A stretch of 64,000 nt of DNA from Skeletonema tropicum (GCA_037178625.1 CM074135.1:994001-1058000), one strand, 5' to 3'; counted from the first letter of the stretch, positions 32,201 through 43,900 are shown. The notes: a model not told the origin generated them from the sequence alone. Program-made: numbers and translations.

Positions 32201-32829
32201 GCTCAATCAAAGGAAGCAAAGGGAGTGACGTAGTGAAGGAGGATAAAATTGACGCTAAAGCCAAAAAGTTAGCTGAGAGCGAAGAAGATGCTGATGAAAC
32301 AACCGCACAGAATGAAGATACGAAATCTTTGGACAGTCTTGAGGGCGCTTCAAAGGACAAAAATAATGATGAAAGTGATTCACCAGAGAAAGTTGTTAAA
32401 GTCGAGGATGATGTAAAGTATGCTAAGGTCGCAAGTGATAGCAAGGAACCAGCAGCAAATGAACATGCTTCTGACGATAAAGAAACTGATGAACAGGTAA
32501 AAGTCAAGAAGAGTAAAGTCAAGAAGAGTGAAAGTGAAGAGTCTGCGGTCAATAAAGATGAGAAAGCCATTCCTATTCTTGGTGATCTCGGAGAAGCCAT
32601 TAAAGAGAGTGATGCGACTTTAGATAATGATGAAACTATTACAGACAAAAAAGATCCCGAAGATACCCAAACAACACCATCAAACGGCAAGGGTGATAAA
32701 GATGAGGAGGCAGGCTCTAAGAAAAAGAAGAATGACGAACAGCTGGATGCAGTTGCAGACACTAAGGAGCTTGTTGTGGGAGAGGAAAAAACAGTCAAGA
32801 AGGATAAGAAGAGGAAAGAAAAAAAGTAA
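29270..32829 (+). CDS. Very acidic, repeat-rich type II membrane protein, two +1 frame breaks
   Basis: From MAKKTVFLVCTLTIFFYVLF (29270) the protein has one membrane helix and then ~1150 residues dominated by Asp, Glu, Lys and Ser. Two +1 breaks occur, near 30107 (EQED to DAVMNVAINK) and 30275-30305 (to ESDEFKNQSPLEIP); the latter repeats the upstream FYKNQSPLEMP. Corrected length is ~1185 aa. Further internal repeats include ETLTSD, GSNDAS and SIRGAS units, and the end is basic (KKDKKRKEKK). The gene may start further up (ATG at 29124 or 29130), with a Gly-rich tail GGRGGGGGGGGYHGN in frame with 29270, but reaching it needs another frame change. No family recognised; low complexity prevents homology claims. 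Confidence 0.65.
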
Positions 32830-32901
32830 TTCTCTTGTATCGATTTTGTAACTATGGGTTCAACGCATCTCTTTAATTATTCTTAAGGACTACATACTTC
32901 T

Positions 32902-35501
32902 TTAATGTGAGCCAACTGGTGGACCAAATGGCGAAAACGCCTCTCTGCCAATGAAATGTCCTGGTGCAGCTATCATCGCCTGTTCTCTCTTCCGCTCCTC
33001 CATGACGCTGTCAAAAGCATCATCACACCCAATCGCTTCCAGCCGGCCTCGCATGATACCAAAACCAATCAACTTGGCGATTTCTTCGCAGCACTGGCCA
33101 GCTGCATGTATCGAGAGTTGTGATGCTCCAGTGCCGTGACGATCATTTAAGTTCTTTGAGATGAGCTCAATGAAGAGATCTAAATATAGACCCTTGAAGC
33201 GCCGTTTGCCCATTGCCTCTGCAATCTGAGGAAGCTGCTTAAAAAGCGTAGTTCGAAGGTCATCACTCTGCGGATAGTGAGAGAGCCGGGCAACGTCAGC
33301 TAATTCTGTCATGAGCGGCAATAGAATTTTGTCTCCCAAAACAACGTCCTCGCGTTCAGTGTCATCTATATTGGGAAAGCGGATACACAATTCACGAATC
33401 AAGTAGAGTGCACCATCAGTTGCTTCCCAGGGCTGTTTAGGACGGTCAACTACACAGCTTGAACACCCAATTCTACCAGCTCCGCCCTTTCGAAGTTTCG
33501 GCGCTAAACTACCACAAGAATAAACTTGATTGCCAGTGTGAGCATTAACGTCATTTTGTAGTTTTTTGTATTCCTCTCTACTCATCGGTGGCTGATCTCT
33601 GGCAGCTGGCAGACTCTTACGGATGACTGGCAAGTACCTTCTCCAGCATCTCGGGACCATATGCAGTTACAGCATCACCGAGGGCAACTGCGGCATCCTC
33701 GCGAACAGACCAGATCTTGATCAGTCAATTGTTCAGTCCAACGTTCAAAGAGAGTGGGCAACTCAGGCCTACATTCTTCAGCGTACGCAATGCAAAAAGT
33801 ACCACATGCGAGGCAAGCTTCATCTCGTACTGGCCAGGACTCGTCGTGGAAGCACATCAGCAATGCCTGGAAGTAGCATATTAACGTAAGGAGAAAGGTA
33901 TTCGGCATACAAATGGATGGTGTCCAACTTTCTGTGCCAATTCAGCTATTCCCTGACAACCAGCCTCTCGCACTGCATGATTGTCAGCATCACACATTTT
34001 AGAATAGTAACGACACAAGGGTGCTGCATTCCTAGCAACTGCGCCCATTCCTCCGCCACCCCGTGTCTCAGCGCTCGTATGGAGGCCATCTTCATCTGCG
34101 GCATGAGCATGAGAACCGAATACTTCTTTCCATGTTTCCTGTGAATACAACTTGACACCTTGCGCAAGGTAGAAGCGGTTCAAGCACATTCGTGGCAACA
34201 ACATAGGAACGAGATCTCCAGCAGCAGACTCAAATACAGTCAAATCCTCATCTGCTCCATCCTCATTGTCTCCATTTCGAGACTGGTATATCTTGAGCAG
34301 TGCCCGGACAAATCTGCGACACAAAACACTCCCAGCCATTCTAACCTGACTCCAGTTATCAGCAAGGGTACCTTTGAGTGTCTCTTTCAATACCAAACGG
34401 AAGGGAGAATCTTCCTCAACGAGCAAATCTTCATGAGATGGATCACGAGATCGCATACATGATTTAATCAAAACGCCTAATACTGCAGCTGCGGCAGCTC
34501 GTACATGCCTATTCACATGCACCACACAACAATGCTGTAGTTGGGGGAGGAACCAGCCGTTATCATTCGTATCATCAGAGTCAAACAAGACCGCTTCTTC
34601 ATGCACATATGATCCTCCACCACCATTTTTACCAACACATCCATCCACGTAACTCGCAAGAGCGTGCAAATTAGTCTCCAACGCCCTCCATCCCGTAGTA
34701 TCATCCAAAGCTCCATCACTCGCCGCACTAGGATTATTTTCACGAGATGGCTCCTTCATATCCAAATGTGATTTGAGTGAAAGAAGAATTGTCGCATGAA
34801 TGTTCCTACGGCCAACCTGTGCATGCTCCGTGGCCAATTGTAACTTATTTCTCTCTGATTGATCATCATCAGTAGTAACAACATCATCTGCAGAAGAAGA
34901 ATCCAACCAGTTCAAGAGAGATGTTGCATAGCGAGCATACGCACCAACAGCCTGAGCGACAAGAGAACGTACTCTTGGCTCAGCATGCTCTACATTCGTA
35001 TTTAGAATGGTTGGTAATTCCGTCATAAGTTGGAATACTGGTGCCGAGGAAGTGGGGGGCAATTCTTTCTGTGTCATGGCCACTGCGGTTGTTTCAGCTG
35101 CCGTTTTGGGAATGCGCGGACCTTCGGCATATACCCCACCGCCACCTGTCCCCAGCCCCGTGCCCTCATCTTCATCATTGTAGTCGCCAGCTTCATCTGT
35201 CGCTGCGGATAATTGAGCACTTTGTGGAAGTTCACTTGTGCGTTTTTCGAGATAGTCCACAATTAGTCGAAGGCCCACTGCAAGGGGCTCCCAGCGAACT
35301 GTAGGGTCACTGCTGCTGGTGCTGCTGCTACCAAGCTCGATCAAGCGGATGATACTCCGAGCATAATCGTCATTTTCGGCAAGATTCTCCGACTGACAGT
35401 AATTTCAACAAATGATTTGAGAGATTGAGTACCTCATCAGATAACGCTGGTTGGCGTCGTGATAGGGATGTTAGTGCACGGTCAACGGTGGAGAAGTCCA
35501 T
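32902..35501 (-). CDS. HEAT/ARM-repeat protein with five +1 frame breaks
   Basis: I take the ATG at 35501 (MDFSTVDRAL). Skipping one base at five places gives a continuous ~864-aa protein: near 35365 (LLSV to ENLAENDDYARS), 33923 (to EYLSPYVNMLLPGIADVL), 33858 (to HDESWPVRDEACLACG), 33708 (LTDQ to IWSVREDAAVALGDAV) and 33630 (EMLEK to YLPVIRKSLPAARDQP). The pieces form tandem HEAT-like helices (DESWPVRDEA, IWSVREDAA), which is strong evidence that each junction is coding. Later motifs such as YSCGSLAPKL and QPWEATDGALYLIREL resemble an uncharacterised plant ARM-repeat family. HEAT proteins usually scaffold protein complexes or transport; the partner here is unknown. Four breaks lie within 300 bp. 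Confidence 0.75.
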
Positions 35502-35830
35502 GGGGATGAAGTTGAATACGATTACAAGTTGTGGGTTCGTGTAGGAAAAAATCTCATGAGCAGCGGGATGTTTTGTGGGGGCGGGAGGACGATGGCGGCG
35601 AAAATAATGGCGATAAATAAAAGACACATGACTTATTTAAATAAATACTTCTGGACAAAAACTCTTTATCAACGCAAAAAAATGCGCCATCACCCATAAT
35701 AGCAATGCCATAATATTGCCATTGATACTCTCTACCTCTACCATACTTGCATTGAGTGGAGCCACTGCTGATACACCTCTCGAGGATAAAGTAATAGCTG
35801 CAGCATGGCGCTGTCGATGTACTAGTTATT
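35502..35830. promoter_or_regulatory. Head-to-head promoter region
   Basis: 329 bp between the HEAT gene start (35501, -) and the glycosyltransferase start (35831, +). It contains ACTTATTTAAATAAATACTT (35631-35650), an AT palindrome that could act as a TATA-like core. Nothing else is recognised. Confidence 0.35.
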
Positions 35831-38479
35831 ATGGGAAGCAATTCTCGAAGAAAGGGCCACATTTCGGCTGGTGCGCAAAATGTATCACATCTGCGGGTCA
35901 GATCCAGACGACGCAAAGCAAATCAAGAGAATCAAGAGACTCGTTTCATAAGCATCATCCGAAATGAGTGTTTTCCTGCTCTGGTCCCTGTGCTGGCTAT
36001 ATTTGGAGTCTATCTTTTTGTGTGCTGGATTATGGTATGGATTTCCATGTACAAGTCGTTAAACGACATAGATGGTGATTCTAGCCAGCAGCACAACTTC
36101 AACAAACGAAACGACATTATTGCGATGCGTTTAGAGCAATTCCTCTCTGGTAGGCGTACAGCAGCAAATTTCAACAGCCAAAACAATCAACGATTCTCTT
36201 TAAGTCAAATCATTGATCACGATAATGCGAAACACATACAATCATCGCTGCTAGCAAAGACGGGATATCCACAACTTACCATTGGTGCTTATCTCGAACC
36301 ACCACTGGCAATAGATGCAGCATCAGGGAAAATGAAAGCACGGGTATATACTCCACAACATTTGATTCATGTCAGCTATCCTCAGAATACAACAATCGGT
36401 GTTTGCTCTAAAACTGGCGCTCAATGGATTCTACCTACATCTCATCCAATCGCATTAGATCACTACTTTGGAGCAAATGTATTCCGTAAGCATCCAATCT
36501 ATGATAAACGATGGGAACTTGCCAATGGCACTACAACTGGAGTCAGAGCGGTTTGTCCTATCGACGCGGATCCATATCTTCCTTGGATTCATGACGTATT
36601 TCCATCTAACGACGGATCCAACATTGAATTTGTGATCTCCAATAAAAGACGATGCAATACTGATCCGAGCGTATTCAAGCTCGACCTGGAGAATTTGGAG
36701 CCGCAGGTTGGTAATATGCAGCCTATACCAGTAAAGAGGATTCAGTCAGGGAATCTCACACATCAATCAAACATTCTTGCAGGTAACATGCCGAGGTATT
36801 CTCTCGCAACGTCAATTGATGAAGCAGATGAAGATGGAAAAGCAACTAAGTTCATTTGCAGATTTCATACTGTCAATGCAGATCTGAAACAGGTTGTTCT
36901 TGGTGAGACTTTGAGCAATTATCCTTACAATCCCGAGCACCTCAATTACAGAAAGAAGGGTAGCAAAGCTATGCTAACACCCTTGGAAAAGGGTCACGAT
37001 GAGCAAATATGGAACTCAGTTTATCAAATTAGATGCCCAGTTCCCAAAATCAACGATGCAAATGGCTTGAGCTTATCCAGCATTATTGCATCTGGTCAAT
37101 CAGTCTCCATGCCGCAAGGGATACCTTCCATCTATGTGGATTTGATTCCAATACGTACACCAGTCAGGAGATCTCGAGAAGGCTTTGGCATTCCAGGTGT
37201 CTCATCATCTTTTGATCCGAAAGCTGCATGGGGTGACGCGAGCATTGTTCCACTTGTAGAGAACAGTGGGAGGTGGTCCAACGTTCCGATTTGCAATACA
37301 CCGAAAGTAGATGAGCAATTAAAAGTTGACACAATGTCTACATCTGAGACTCCGTCAGAATTAAAGGACGAGTCTTCTGGCACATCAGAGAAGAAGCACT
37401 TTCTAGTTGCTTGTGTTTGGGCTGCTCAATCATTTTCTACGCGAGGGCAAACTTCAATGACGGATTCTTCGGAGGATCGTCTACTAGAATTCCTTACTTA
37501 TCACACACAAATTGCAGGCTTTGATCACGTGTATGTCTACGATAACTCGGACACGAGTTTGGTCAACAAGACGCTTGCAGCTGTTACAGAAATGTTTCCG
37601 AAGGAGCTTGTGTCGCGGATAGCTTGGCCGCATAGAGTTTGCAACAACAATCGACCTGCACACTCGAATCCAGGTGAAAGGAGTAGTCAATATGCAGCTG
37701 AGGCCTCGTGCAGAGCCAGGTACGGACCAGATACAACATGGATGGCGTCATTGGATGTTGATGAGTACTTGATACCCACTGGAACGTGGAAGAACGTGCG
37801 TGATTGGCTTAAGCACGTAACCGACAACGAGAGGGATACAAAAATCCTGAGTTTCTTTCAGACAAGAGCGTTGCCAAATGTTGATGTGATGGTACCTTAT
37901 GATGGTGCATCTATTCGAGCGTGCCAAACAAATGGGATGAACAATGACAAATTATCCAGCTGTCTCATGAAGAATCGAACCAAGACCTACATGGAAACGT
38001 ATAATTGTGAACCTACTACTCACCCAAAGCCGCAGTCGTGGGCATGGCGAGCCAAAAAGCAGATTTATCGTCCAGAGTTTGTACTAAACCATTTTGTGCA
38101 TTACTCAGTTGCCACAAGACAGATAATTGAACGGCCTGAGCTGGAGTCGTTGCGGTTCAATGAAAGACAACCTTTTGAGAGAAGGGTAAATGAACTTGAA
38201 GAAGGTTATCTCTTACACAGCAAGAGTACATTGCCCGAAATGACTGCGAATTGGAACTCCAAGTGTCCACTAAAAGCTGCGTCTGGGTCAATAAAGGACT
38301 GCAAAGTGGGCATACCGTCATCGGATGTCTTGGGCGTGGATAATTCATCAAAAGAATCTGGATTCACTGAGAGTGCCGTATCTGCAAAGTATGAAAGCAA
38401 TTGTTATCCTCACATTCGTGTGAAACGCCTCGTCCCGTCTCTCGAAGAGGCATTGAAAAGAAGGCTAACATCAATGTGA
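35831..38479 (+). CDS. GT92-like (DUF23) glycosyltransferase, type II membrane protein
   Basis: 882 aa, no intron or break. A basic cytosolic N-terminus (SNSRRKGH, RSRRRKAN) precedes a membrane anchor (LVPVLAIFGVYLFVCWIMVW), the usual Golgi layout. The central ~400 residues are unfamiliar and may be a separate lumenal domain. The catalytic part contains LLEFLTYHTQIAGFDHVYVY followed by DNSD, then WMASLDVDEYLIP with a DxD-type metal site, as in GT92/DUF23 enzymes. Later, NHFVHYSVATRQ and a Cys-containing end are also consistent. GT92 enzymes add galactose or related sugars to glycans; the substrate here is unknown. N-glycosylation sequons (NTT, NKT) are present in the lumenal part. Confidence 0.75.
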   Translation: MGSNSRRKGHISAGAQNVSHLRVRSRRRKANQENQETRFISIIRNECFPALVPVLAIFGVYLFVCWIMVWISMYKSLNDIDGDSSQQHNFNKRNDIIAMRLEQFLSGRRTAANFNSQNNQRFSLSQIIDHDNAKHIQSSLLAKTGYPQLTIGAYLEPPLAIDAASGKMKARVYTPQHLIHVSYPQNTTIGVCSKTGAQWILPTSHPIALDHYFGANVFRKHPIYDKRWELANGTTTGVRAVCPIDADPYLPWIHDVFPSNDGSNIEFVISNKRRCNTDPSVFKLDLENLEPQVGNMQPIPVKRIQSGNLTHQSNILAGNMPRYSLATSIDEADEDGKATKFICRFHTVNADLKQVVLGETLSNYPYNPEHLNYRKKGSKAMLTPLEKGHDEQIWNSVYQIRCPVPKINDANGLSLSSIIASGQSVSMPQGIPSIYVDLIPIRTPVRRSREGFGIPGVSSSFDPKAAWGDASIVPLVENSGRWSNVPICNTPKVDEQLKVDTMSTSETPSELKDESSGTSEKKHFLVACVWAAQSFSTRGQTSMTDSSEDRLLEFLTYHTQIAGFDHVYVYDNSDTSLVNKTLAAVTEMFPKELVSRIAWPHRVCNNNRPAHSNPGERSSQYAAEASCRARYGPDTTWMASLDVDEYLIPTGTWKNVRDWLKHVTDNERDTKILSFFQTRALPNVDVMVPYDGASIRACQTNGMNNDKLSSCLMKNRTKTYMETYNCEPTTHPKPQSWAWRAKKQIYRPEFVLNHFVHYSVATRQIIERPELESLRFNERQPFERRVNELEEGYLLHSKSTLPEMTANWNSKCPLKAASGSIKDCKVGIPSSDVLGVDNSSKESGFTESAVSAKYESNCYPHIRVKRLVPSLEEALKRRLTSM

Positions 38480-38504
38480 TCTACTTTATTGGAAATATTA
38501 CATC

Positions 38505-39068
38505 CTACTCAAGCTCCGGATTGATGGTTGAGAGACAAGCCGATTGAAAGTTTGCGTAGGTGTTGTACTGGTAAACTAGCTGAGGAATTGATGGCTGAAA
38601 TCGAGTCGCTTTGCAGTTGAAAAGACGCTCCATCAATGCCGCATTCTGCTCAACTGTGGTGCAGATTATGTGTGTCTTTTCATTCGCGCCCAACAACGCT
38701 GCCGTGATCTTATAACTTTCCCATACCGATTCGGTAATGAATGGAGGATCAATAACAATCGAACTAAACACGCCGTGTAGCTTTGTGTCGATATTTGTTG
38801 GATGGTTGTAGTCGTAGAATTCGAATTGACTGCAGCAAGATCCCAATGAGCTGTCAAAGTCAAACAATGTGCATTGTTTCCTGACTTCCTCGTCGAGAGA
38901 GAAAAACAGAGAGGGTGTCGAGAGGAATGCTACTCGGGCGCTCTCGCCTCCCTTCAATGATATACTCTCTTGGACAGCATCGCATAGTACTTTACACGTC
39001 TTCTCAGAGTACCAATATTGGTTGAGGTCTCCCTTTTCGGCATTAATACTGTGAAAGGCGCTTGTCAT
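38505..39068 (-). CDS. EEF1AKMT1-like lysine methyltransferase
   Basis: 187 aa, intronless. It contains QYWYSEKTCKVLCDAV near the N-terminus, FLSTPSLFFSL, LFDFDSSLG, and the motif VIDPPFITESVWESY. The QYWYS and DPPF signatures place it in the N6AMT2/EEF1AKMT1 family (DPPF/Y-type AdoMet methyltransferases), which methylates a lysine on translation elongation factor 1A. Length and motif order fit the family. It overlaps neither neighbour and is convergent with the glycosyltransferase, 25 bp away. Confidence 0.85.
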   Translation of the reverse strand: MTSAFHSINAEKGDLNQYWYSEKTCKVLCDAVQESISLKGGESARVAFLSTPSLFFSLDEEVRKQCTLFDFDSSLGSCCSQFEFYDYNHPTNIDTKLHGVFSSIVIDPPFITESVWESYKITAALLGANEKTHIICTTVEQNAALMERLFNCKATRFQPSIPQLVYQYNTYANFQSACLSTINPELE

Positions 39069-39178
39069 GGGGGAATATTACTCGATGGCAAGATTGTTAA
39101 AGTAACTTGCTCATGTGCGATAATTTTAAAATCTACGATAAAAAACACGCCTCTATGATCGTCTGAGACTAAACAGCA

Positions 39179-40849
39179 ATGCGGTCTCTCTCGCACGACA
39201 TAACCTTACCAGGCCAAAAAATGAAGCCATCCACAATACCAATCACCGGACGCAGATCTTTGTACAGAGGATTTTCCAATACAACGACTCCTATCGAACG
39301 AGCCCATATGAGCGCAACAGAATGTTCGCCTACGCCAATCACTGAGAACAGATCCATGCACAGAGGATTTGCCGATGTCAGTCCTAACGATGTCGAAGTC
39401 AATGGAACAGATGTTCCAATCATTGAGAGTAGATCCATGCACAGAGGATTTGCCGATGTCAGCGCGAACGAGTACGAACTCGATGGAACAGATGTTGATT
39501 CTAGGGCCACCCTCTTGCTTAGAGAGATTGATCGCGTCAAAGCAAACTACGACGAACATGACCTCGTTGAGAGCAAGATGCTACAATCAGTTGAGCAACG
39601 ATTTGATGCTGGTGATTATTTGCGTGCCTTGGAAACTGAAGTTTATCAAACACTGCGGTCTCAGGCAATGACAAAGCGATATCGCATCTCCACCAATGGA
39701 GCGACCTATTCGGAAGGCCCAGATGATAAACATTGTCGAGCATGCAATAGTAGTCCATGTAAATGGTCTCCGTATTGCGATGCTGATGCCAATGCAAAGA
39801 GAAGAAAGGCATTGTTTCGGGAGATAAAATCAGCAGATGATCACACAAAGAAAAAGATTTCAGATGAGATACAAGCGATCAGTGCGAAGCTGAAACTAAC
39901 GTTGGTTGACAAGGAACTACACGAAGCTTACGCTGCAAACGTCGATGAGACAATCACGGTTAGGAGCATTCATGGATTCCCAGCTAACTTCAACCGAGCT
40001 GACGCAATTGCTGCTCTAGAACATGAGCACAACCGACATGTTGGATCCATGGTTGCGAAGAGTGTCGTTGATGATATCCTCATGTGGATGTTGAACGGAT
40101 GGTATTTTGGTCAATACTCCCAACCCTCCTCCTCCATCTCCAATGCACCCCCAACATTTGCACAGCGCGGCAGCTTGCTCGAGAAAGCCAATGACATACA
40201 AATGCATTCCAATTCTGTTGCCTTGAACTCATTGGCGCTGCAGGAAGAGAAGAGGGCAAAGCTTGCTCAAGTGCAGACGACCACAAAATATGCTCTCTTC
40301 TGCATTACATTTTCGTACTTCCGTGCTTTGCACCTTGTTAGTCAGCAAAAGGAAGCTTTCAGCTTGTCGCGTAGCAAGCCCCAGCTGTCCAACGAGAGAA
40401 AGAAGATGATACAAGAACACAAGAATTGTGTAGACAGGCAACAACGTATTCAATACTTCATGAGAAAGGCGAAGGTTGGTGAGGAGCAGAAGCGGCTGCG
40501 AACAGAGCAAGAGCGATCTGAAAAGAGGCGAATTAGTCAGTTTGAAGACATGAACAGGTTAGCTATGAATAGACTTGCCGCAGTTGTTCAGCGTGTGTAC
40601 CGTGGGTATCTTGGACGCAAGGCAGTCGAAAATCTCCAACGTGACCGACAGAAGGCTGAATCTGCTCGTGTGTTCTTGAATGAATGTGCCACTGAGATCG
40701 AAAGGGCGTGGAGGGGGTATTGCGGACGACGAGATGCGTTGAGACTGCGCCGAGAGATGGCAGAGTTTCTGTTTCATCTTCGAGAGCGAGAGGCTGGAGC
40801 AGAAGAAGAAGAGTTTGCGATGCAGCTGCAATCTTTAGTTCAAGACTAA
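39179..40849 (+). CDS. IQ-motif protein with N-terminal RGF repeats
   Basis: 556 aa, intronless. The N-terminus has three direct repeats of ~31 residues: PITGRRSLYRGFSN, PITENRSMHRGFAD and PIIESRSMHRGFAD; the second and third continue with a shared V/ANExE-type stretch and NGTDV / DGTDV. The middle is helical and includes a small Cys cluster (HCRACNSSPCKWSPYCD). The C-terminus has two IQ calmodulin-binding motifs (VVQRVYRGYLGRKAV and IERAWRGYCGRRDAL). IQ motifs bind calmodulin or related light chains, so a calcium- or cytoskeleton-linked role is likely; the specific family is unknown. Confidence 0.75.
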   Translation: MRSLSHDITLPGQKMKPSTIPITGRRSLYRGFSNTTTPIERAHMSATECSPTPITENRSMHRGFADVSPNDVEVNGTDVPIIESRSMHRGFADVSANEYELDGTDVDSRATLLLREIDRVKANYDEHDLVESKMLQSVEQRFDAGDYLRALETEVYQTLRSQAMTKRYRISTNGATYSEGPDDKHCRACNSSPCKWSPYCDADANAKRRKALFREIKSADDHTKKKISDEIQAISAKLKLTLVDKELHEAYAANVDETITVRSIHGFPANFNRADAIAALEHEHNRHVGSMVAKSVVDDILMWMLNGWYFGQYSQPSSSISNAPPTFAQRGSLLEKANDIQMHSNSVALNSLALQEEKRAKLAQVQTTTKYALFCITFSYFRALHLVSQQKEAFSLSRSKPQLSNERKKMIQEHKNCVDRQQRIQYFMRKAKVGEEQKRLRTEQERSEKRRISQFEDMNRLAMNRLAAVVQRVYRGYLGRKAVENLQRDRQKAESARVFLNECATEIERAWRGYCGRRDALRLRREMAEFLFHLREREAGAEEEEFAMQLQSLVQD

Positions 40850-40930
40850 AACCTCTTCCTACGGTAGATGGGTGAACACTAAAGTTGAACTTTGTCCGTA
40901 TTACTTCTTATTCTCCGCACTCCCCAATCT

Positions 40931-43900
40931 TTAGTTTCCAGACGCAACTTCGCCATCTTCTTCTGTTGATTTGCAGTTCTTGCACACCTTTCTTGCCAGT
41001 TTACGACGCAACTTTTCGTTCTCCGCTTGAAGTTTGACAGCATCATCGTTGGTACTGGGTAGATAAGATGTTGTTTTCTCTATCATGTTCACCATTTCTC
41101 GATCCATGCGACTGTTTGCCTTCTCCCCAGCTTGCACGGCTTCGTTCAAAGATTTAATGAGATTTTGTGATCTTGGCATGTAGCCAGATGATAAGCTCTC
41201 CTCAAAGTCTTTTACAATCGCCTCCAGGTGCTGAACACGATTTTTCCTCTGTTCTCGGTTCTTTTTGATGATGTATTTCATAGCCTTTGTGGCTTCTTGC
41301 TTGCCAGCAGTATCAGTGCTTCCGTTGCTTCCTGCTACCGAGGCTGTTTCACGGAGTCGAGACAGTTCCTCTTTCAGCTTAGCAATTTCTTCGTCTTTCT
41401 CGCGTAGAACGTTAGTGTCCGGAGGCGCTGCAACAAGAATACTTGAGCGCTGTGTCGTCTCCAGAACATTCATCAACTTGGACAGGTAATCTTCGTGAGT
41501 GTTTTGGGTCGATTTCACCTCATCGTGAAGTCGCGCAATTTGGTTGTAATGTTCTTCCTGTTTACCATCACATTCGCGTCTAAGCGCATACATTTCCCGC
41601 TCGTGCTCAGATTTTAGTGATTCTAGATGTAGCTGTAGTGATTGCACCTCATCTTCACGGTACTTCAGCGCACTATCAAACTCTTCCCGCATATCTTGTA
41701 ACTGTGACTCGTGCGCTTCTTGCTGTGTCTTGAGCTCATTTTTCAATTTAGTACTCTCTTTTCTCCTTCTATTGTTATCATCAAGTAATGTCATGTTCGT
41801 CTTCGACATTTGATCATTGCGAATCTTTGATAGAGCCAATGCGTGATCAGTAGAACTTGCTTGGTTGAAGAGTTCCCGTTTATCCGACTCTGATTCGGCG
41901 AGCTCTTTTTTCAGCTTCGTATTTTTCTTGCGAAGAACGACAATTTCTTTCCGTAGGAATTCAAACATGGTTTCTACCTCCTCCAGGAGCCCTTCATCTA
42001 CCGAGAAGACAGTGCCTCCTCCAACCGTTGTGGCATCATCGAAGTTTTGCTGAATGATGCTCATTCTTGTCTCCAGTGCGGCTTGCTCTTCTTTTTCCTT
42101 GCGTTTCGTAGAGACAGCCTTCCTAGCCATCATCATCCGTGCCACGCTCTGGATCAGAATGGTTTTTGCACGGATGCTGCCGAACTGAATCCTCGGTTTT
42201 ATTCCCCTCCACCTTGTTTGGATGGTGGTCGAAGCACGATACTCTCGCCGACGCTTTATCTCCATCAACGCAAGAGTCTTTCTAAAGAAGCACTGTATGA
42301 TCAAGACGCATCGCAACTTCTTTGCGAATATCCTTGAGGCAATCAAGCGTCGAACTTCGCTCTGTAAGAGGATAAATCCACGCCTAGCTTTTTGATATCT
42401 TAGCTTCAACGATATCGGTCTGATCCAAGCTTGGAGCCTTACGGCTGCTCTGACGTAATGTTCTTGCCGTATAGTTTCAATCATCTCTAATGCACCAGCT
42501 CGAAAATACACCTTGGTCTTCCCGCATGCAAAAGCCTTCGCCTTGCCTGCATGGGTATCGGCCGCAATTCCCTTCAACAGATGATTTAGTAGTTCTTCTG
42601 CATCCTTTCTGATGCTGCCAAGACCAAGTTGACAGTCCTCAAACTTGTAAGATAGAAACCTGAACCGTTCTAGAACAAGCTCATAAGATAGCCTGTTCGG
42701 GAAGCTCTCTCTCGAAATAATGATGGCGGTAACAAGGCCTGCACTCTCCAACTGGGAAACGGTGTGCTTATGATCCATAATCTTAGGAAGACTTGATTTG
42801 TTTGGTTTCACACACCGAATGTATCTTGTTCTCGAGTCCTCAATTAACGACATTAACGAAGTCAGTTGCTGCCTGAATTTTGTCACAACAAAATGCTTGG
42901 TGGCTTCCGACCTTTTCTTCGGTCCTCCAGATTTGGGTGGTTCTAGCTTCGTCGATAATTGTTGGAATTCTTGTTGGATGAGAGGATTTGTACTTTTGCA
43001 TGCACACTTCAATAGGTCTGCAGGGATTTTGTCCAAGTTTCTCTCAATAAACTTCCTCGCATCGTATTTAATTGGTGCTGCGTAGTGTCTAACTGCGAAC
43101 TCGTAGTTGCGATGGAGTGGATTTTGAATAAGTGAAGGGGAATCGCTGTTGACCAAGTTGAACTTGTAGACAAAGTTTTCGTCTTCGCCACTCTTCTTGA
43201 CACACTCTTCGTTAAGCTGAGTGATCAATCCTAGCTTTCCTTCCAAAAGTTCCATCACATGTGAGTTATCGATCAAAGAGAAATCAAAGATATTGATCCC
43301 TTCATCTTCGTACTCAGACTTGATAGCTTGGAAGTTGTCACCAACATACTTTTGTTGTAGCCGTTCGTTTGCGTAGTTGATGCACAACTGCTCAAAACGA
43401 TTCACGGTAAAGCTCTCAAATCCGAAGATATCCAAGAGAGATATCGTGCCGTAATCAGTACCATGCGTTGGAGAACTTGTTGGTTCTGTGCGATCGTTGA
43501 TTTTTGCGACGAGCAAGTCAAATACTCGAGCATAAATCTATTTCGAGAGAGAAGGGGAGATGAAAAAGTTAGAAAGGAAAGGTGGTAAGGCACAACAGAA
43601 ATTTAATAGAAAGTAAACTCACCTCTTTTGCCAGTGCGTCACATCCATCCTTCGCTTCGTTATCTTTCAACGCGATTGTCACTTGCTCGCCACGCATGCT
43701 AAAGGATCTTTTTGTCATGGCACTTTCAATTTCTTGCTCGGGTACTCCCATGATACTGGATAGCTTCGACAGTACATCAGGCGAAGAGATGGTCGAGCGC
43801 TCCTCGCCCTCAACAACATCTATACCAAAGGTCAGATTACCAAGTTGTAATATGACGCAGAGTGATCTCATCAAATGAAGGAACAAATCATCATTGATAC

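Noticed and set aside
31680..32798. 372-codon Ser/Phe/Leu-rich open frame antisense to the acidic gene
   Set aside because: It mirrors the Asp/Glu/Lys codon bias of the sense gene; composition alone keeps it open.
33600..33930. Introns or micro-introns to explain the HEAT-gene frame changes
   Set aside because: A 22-bp GT-AG option exists at the last site, but the other sites have none, and the sequences between breaks are all needed for the HEAT helices.
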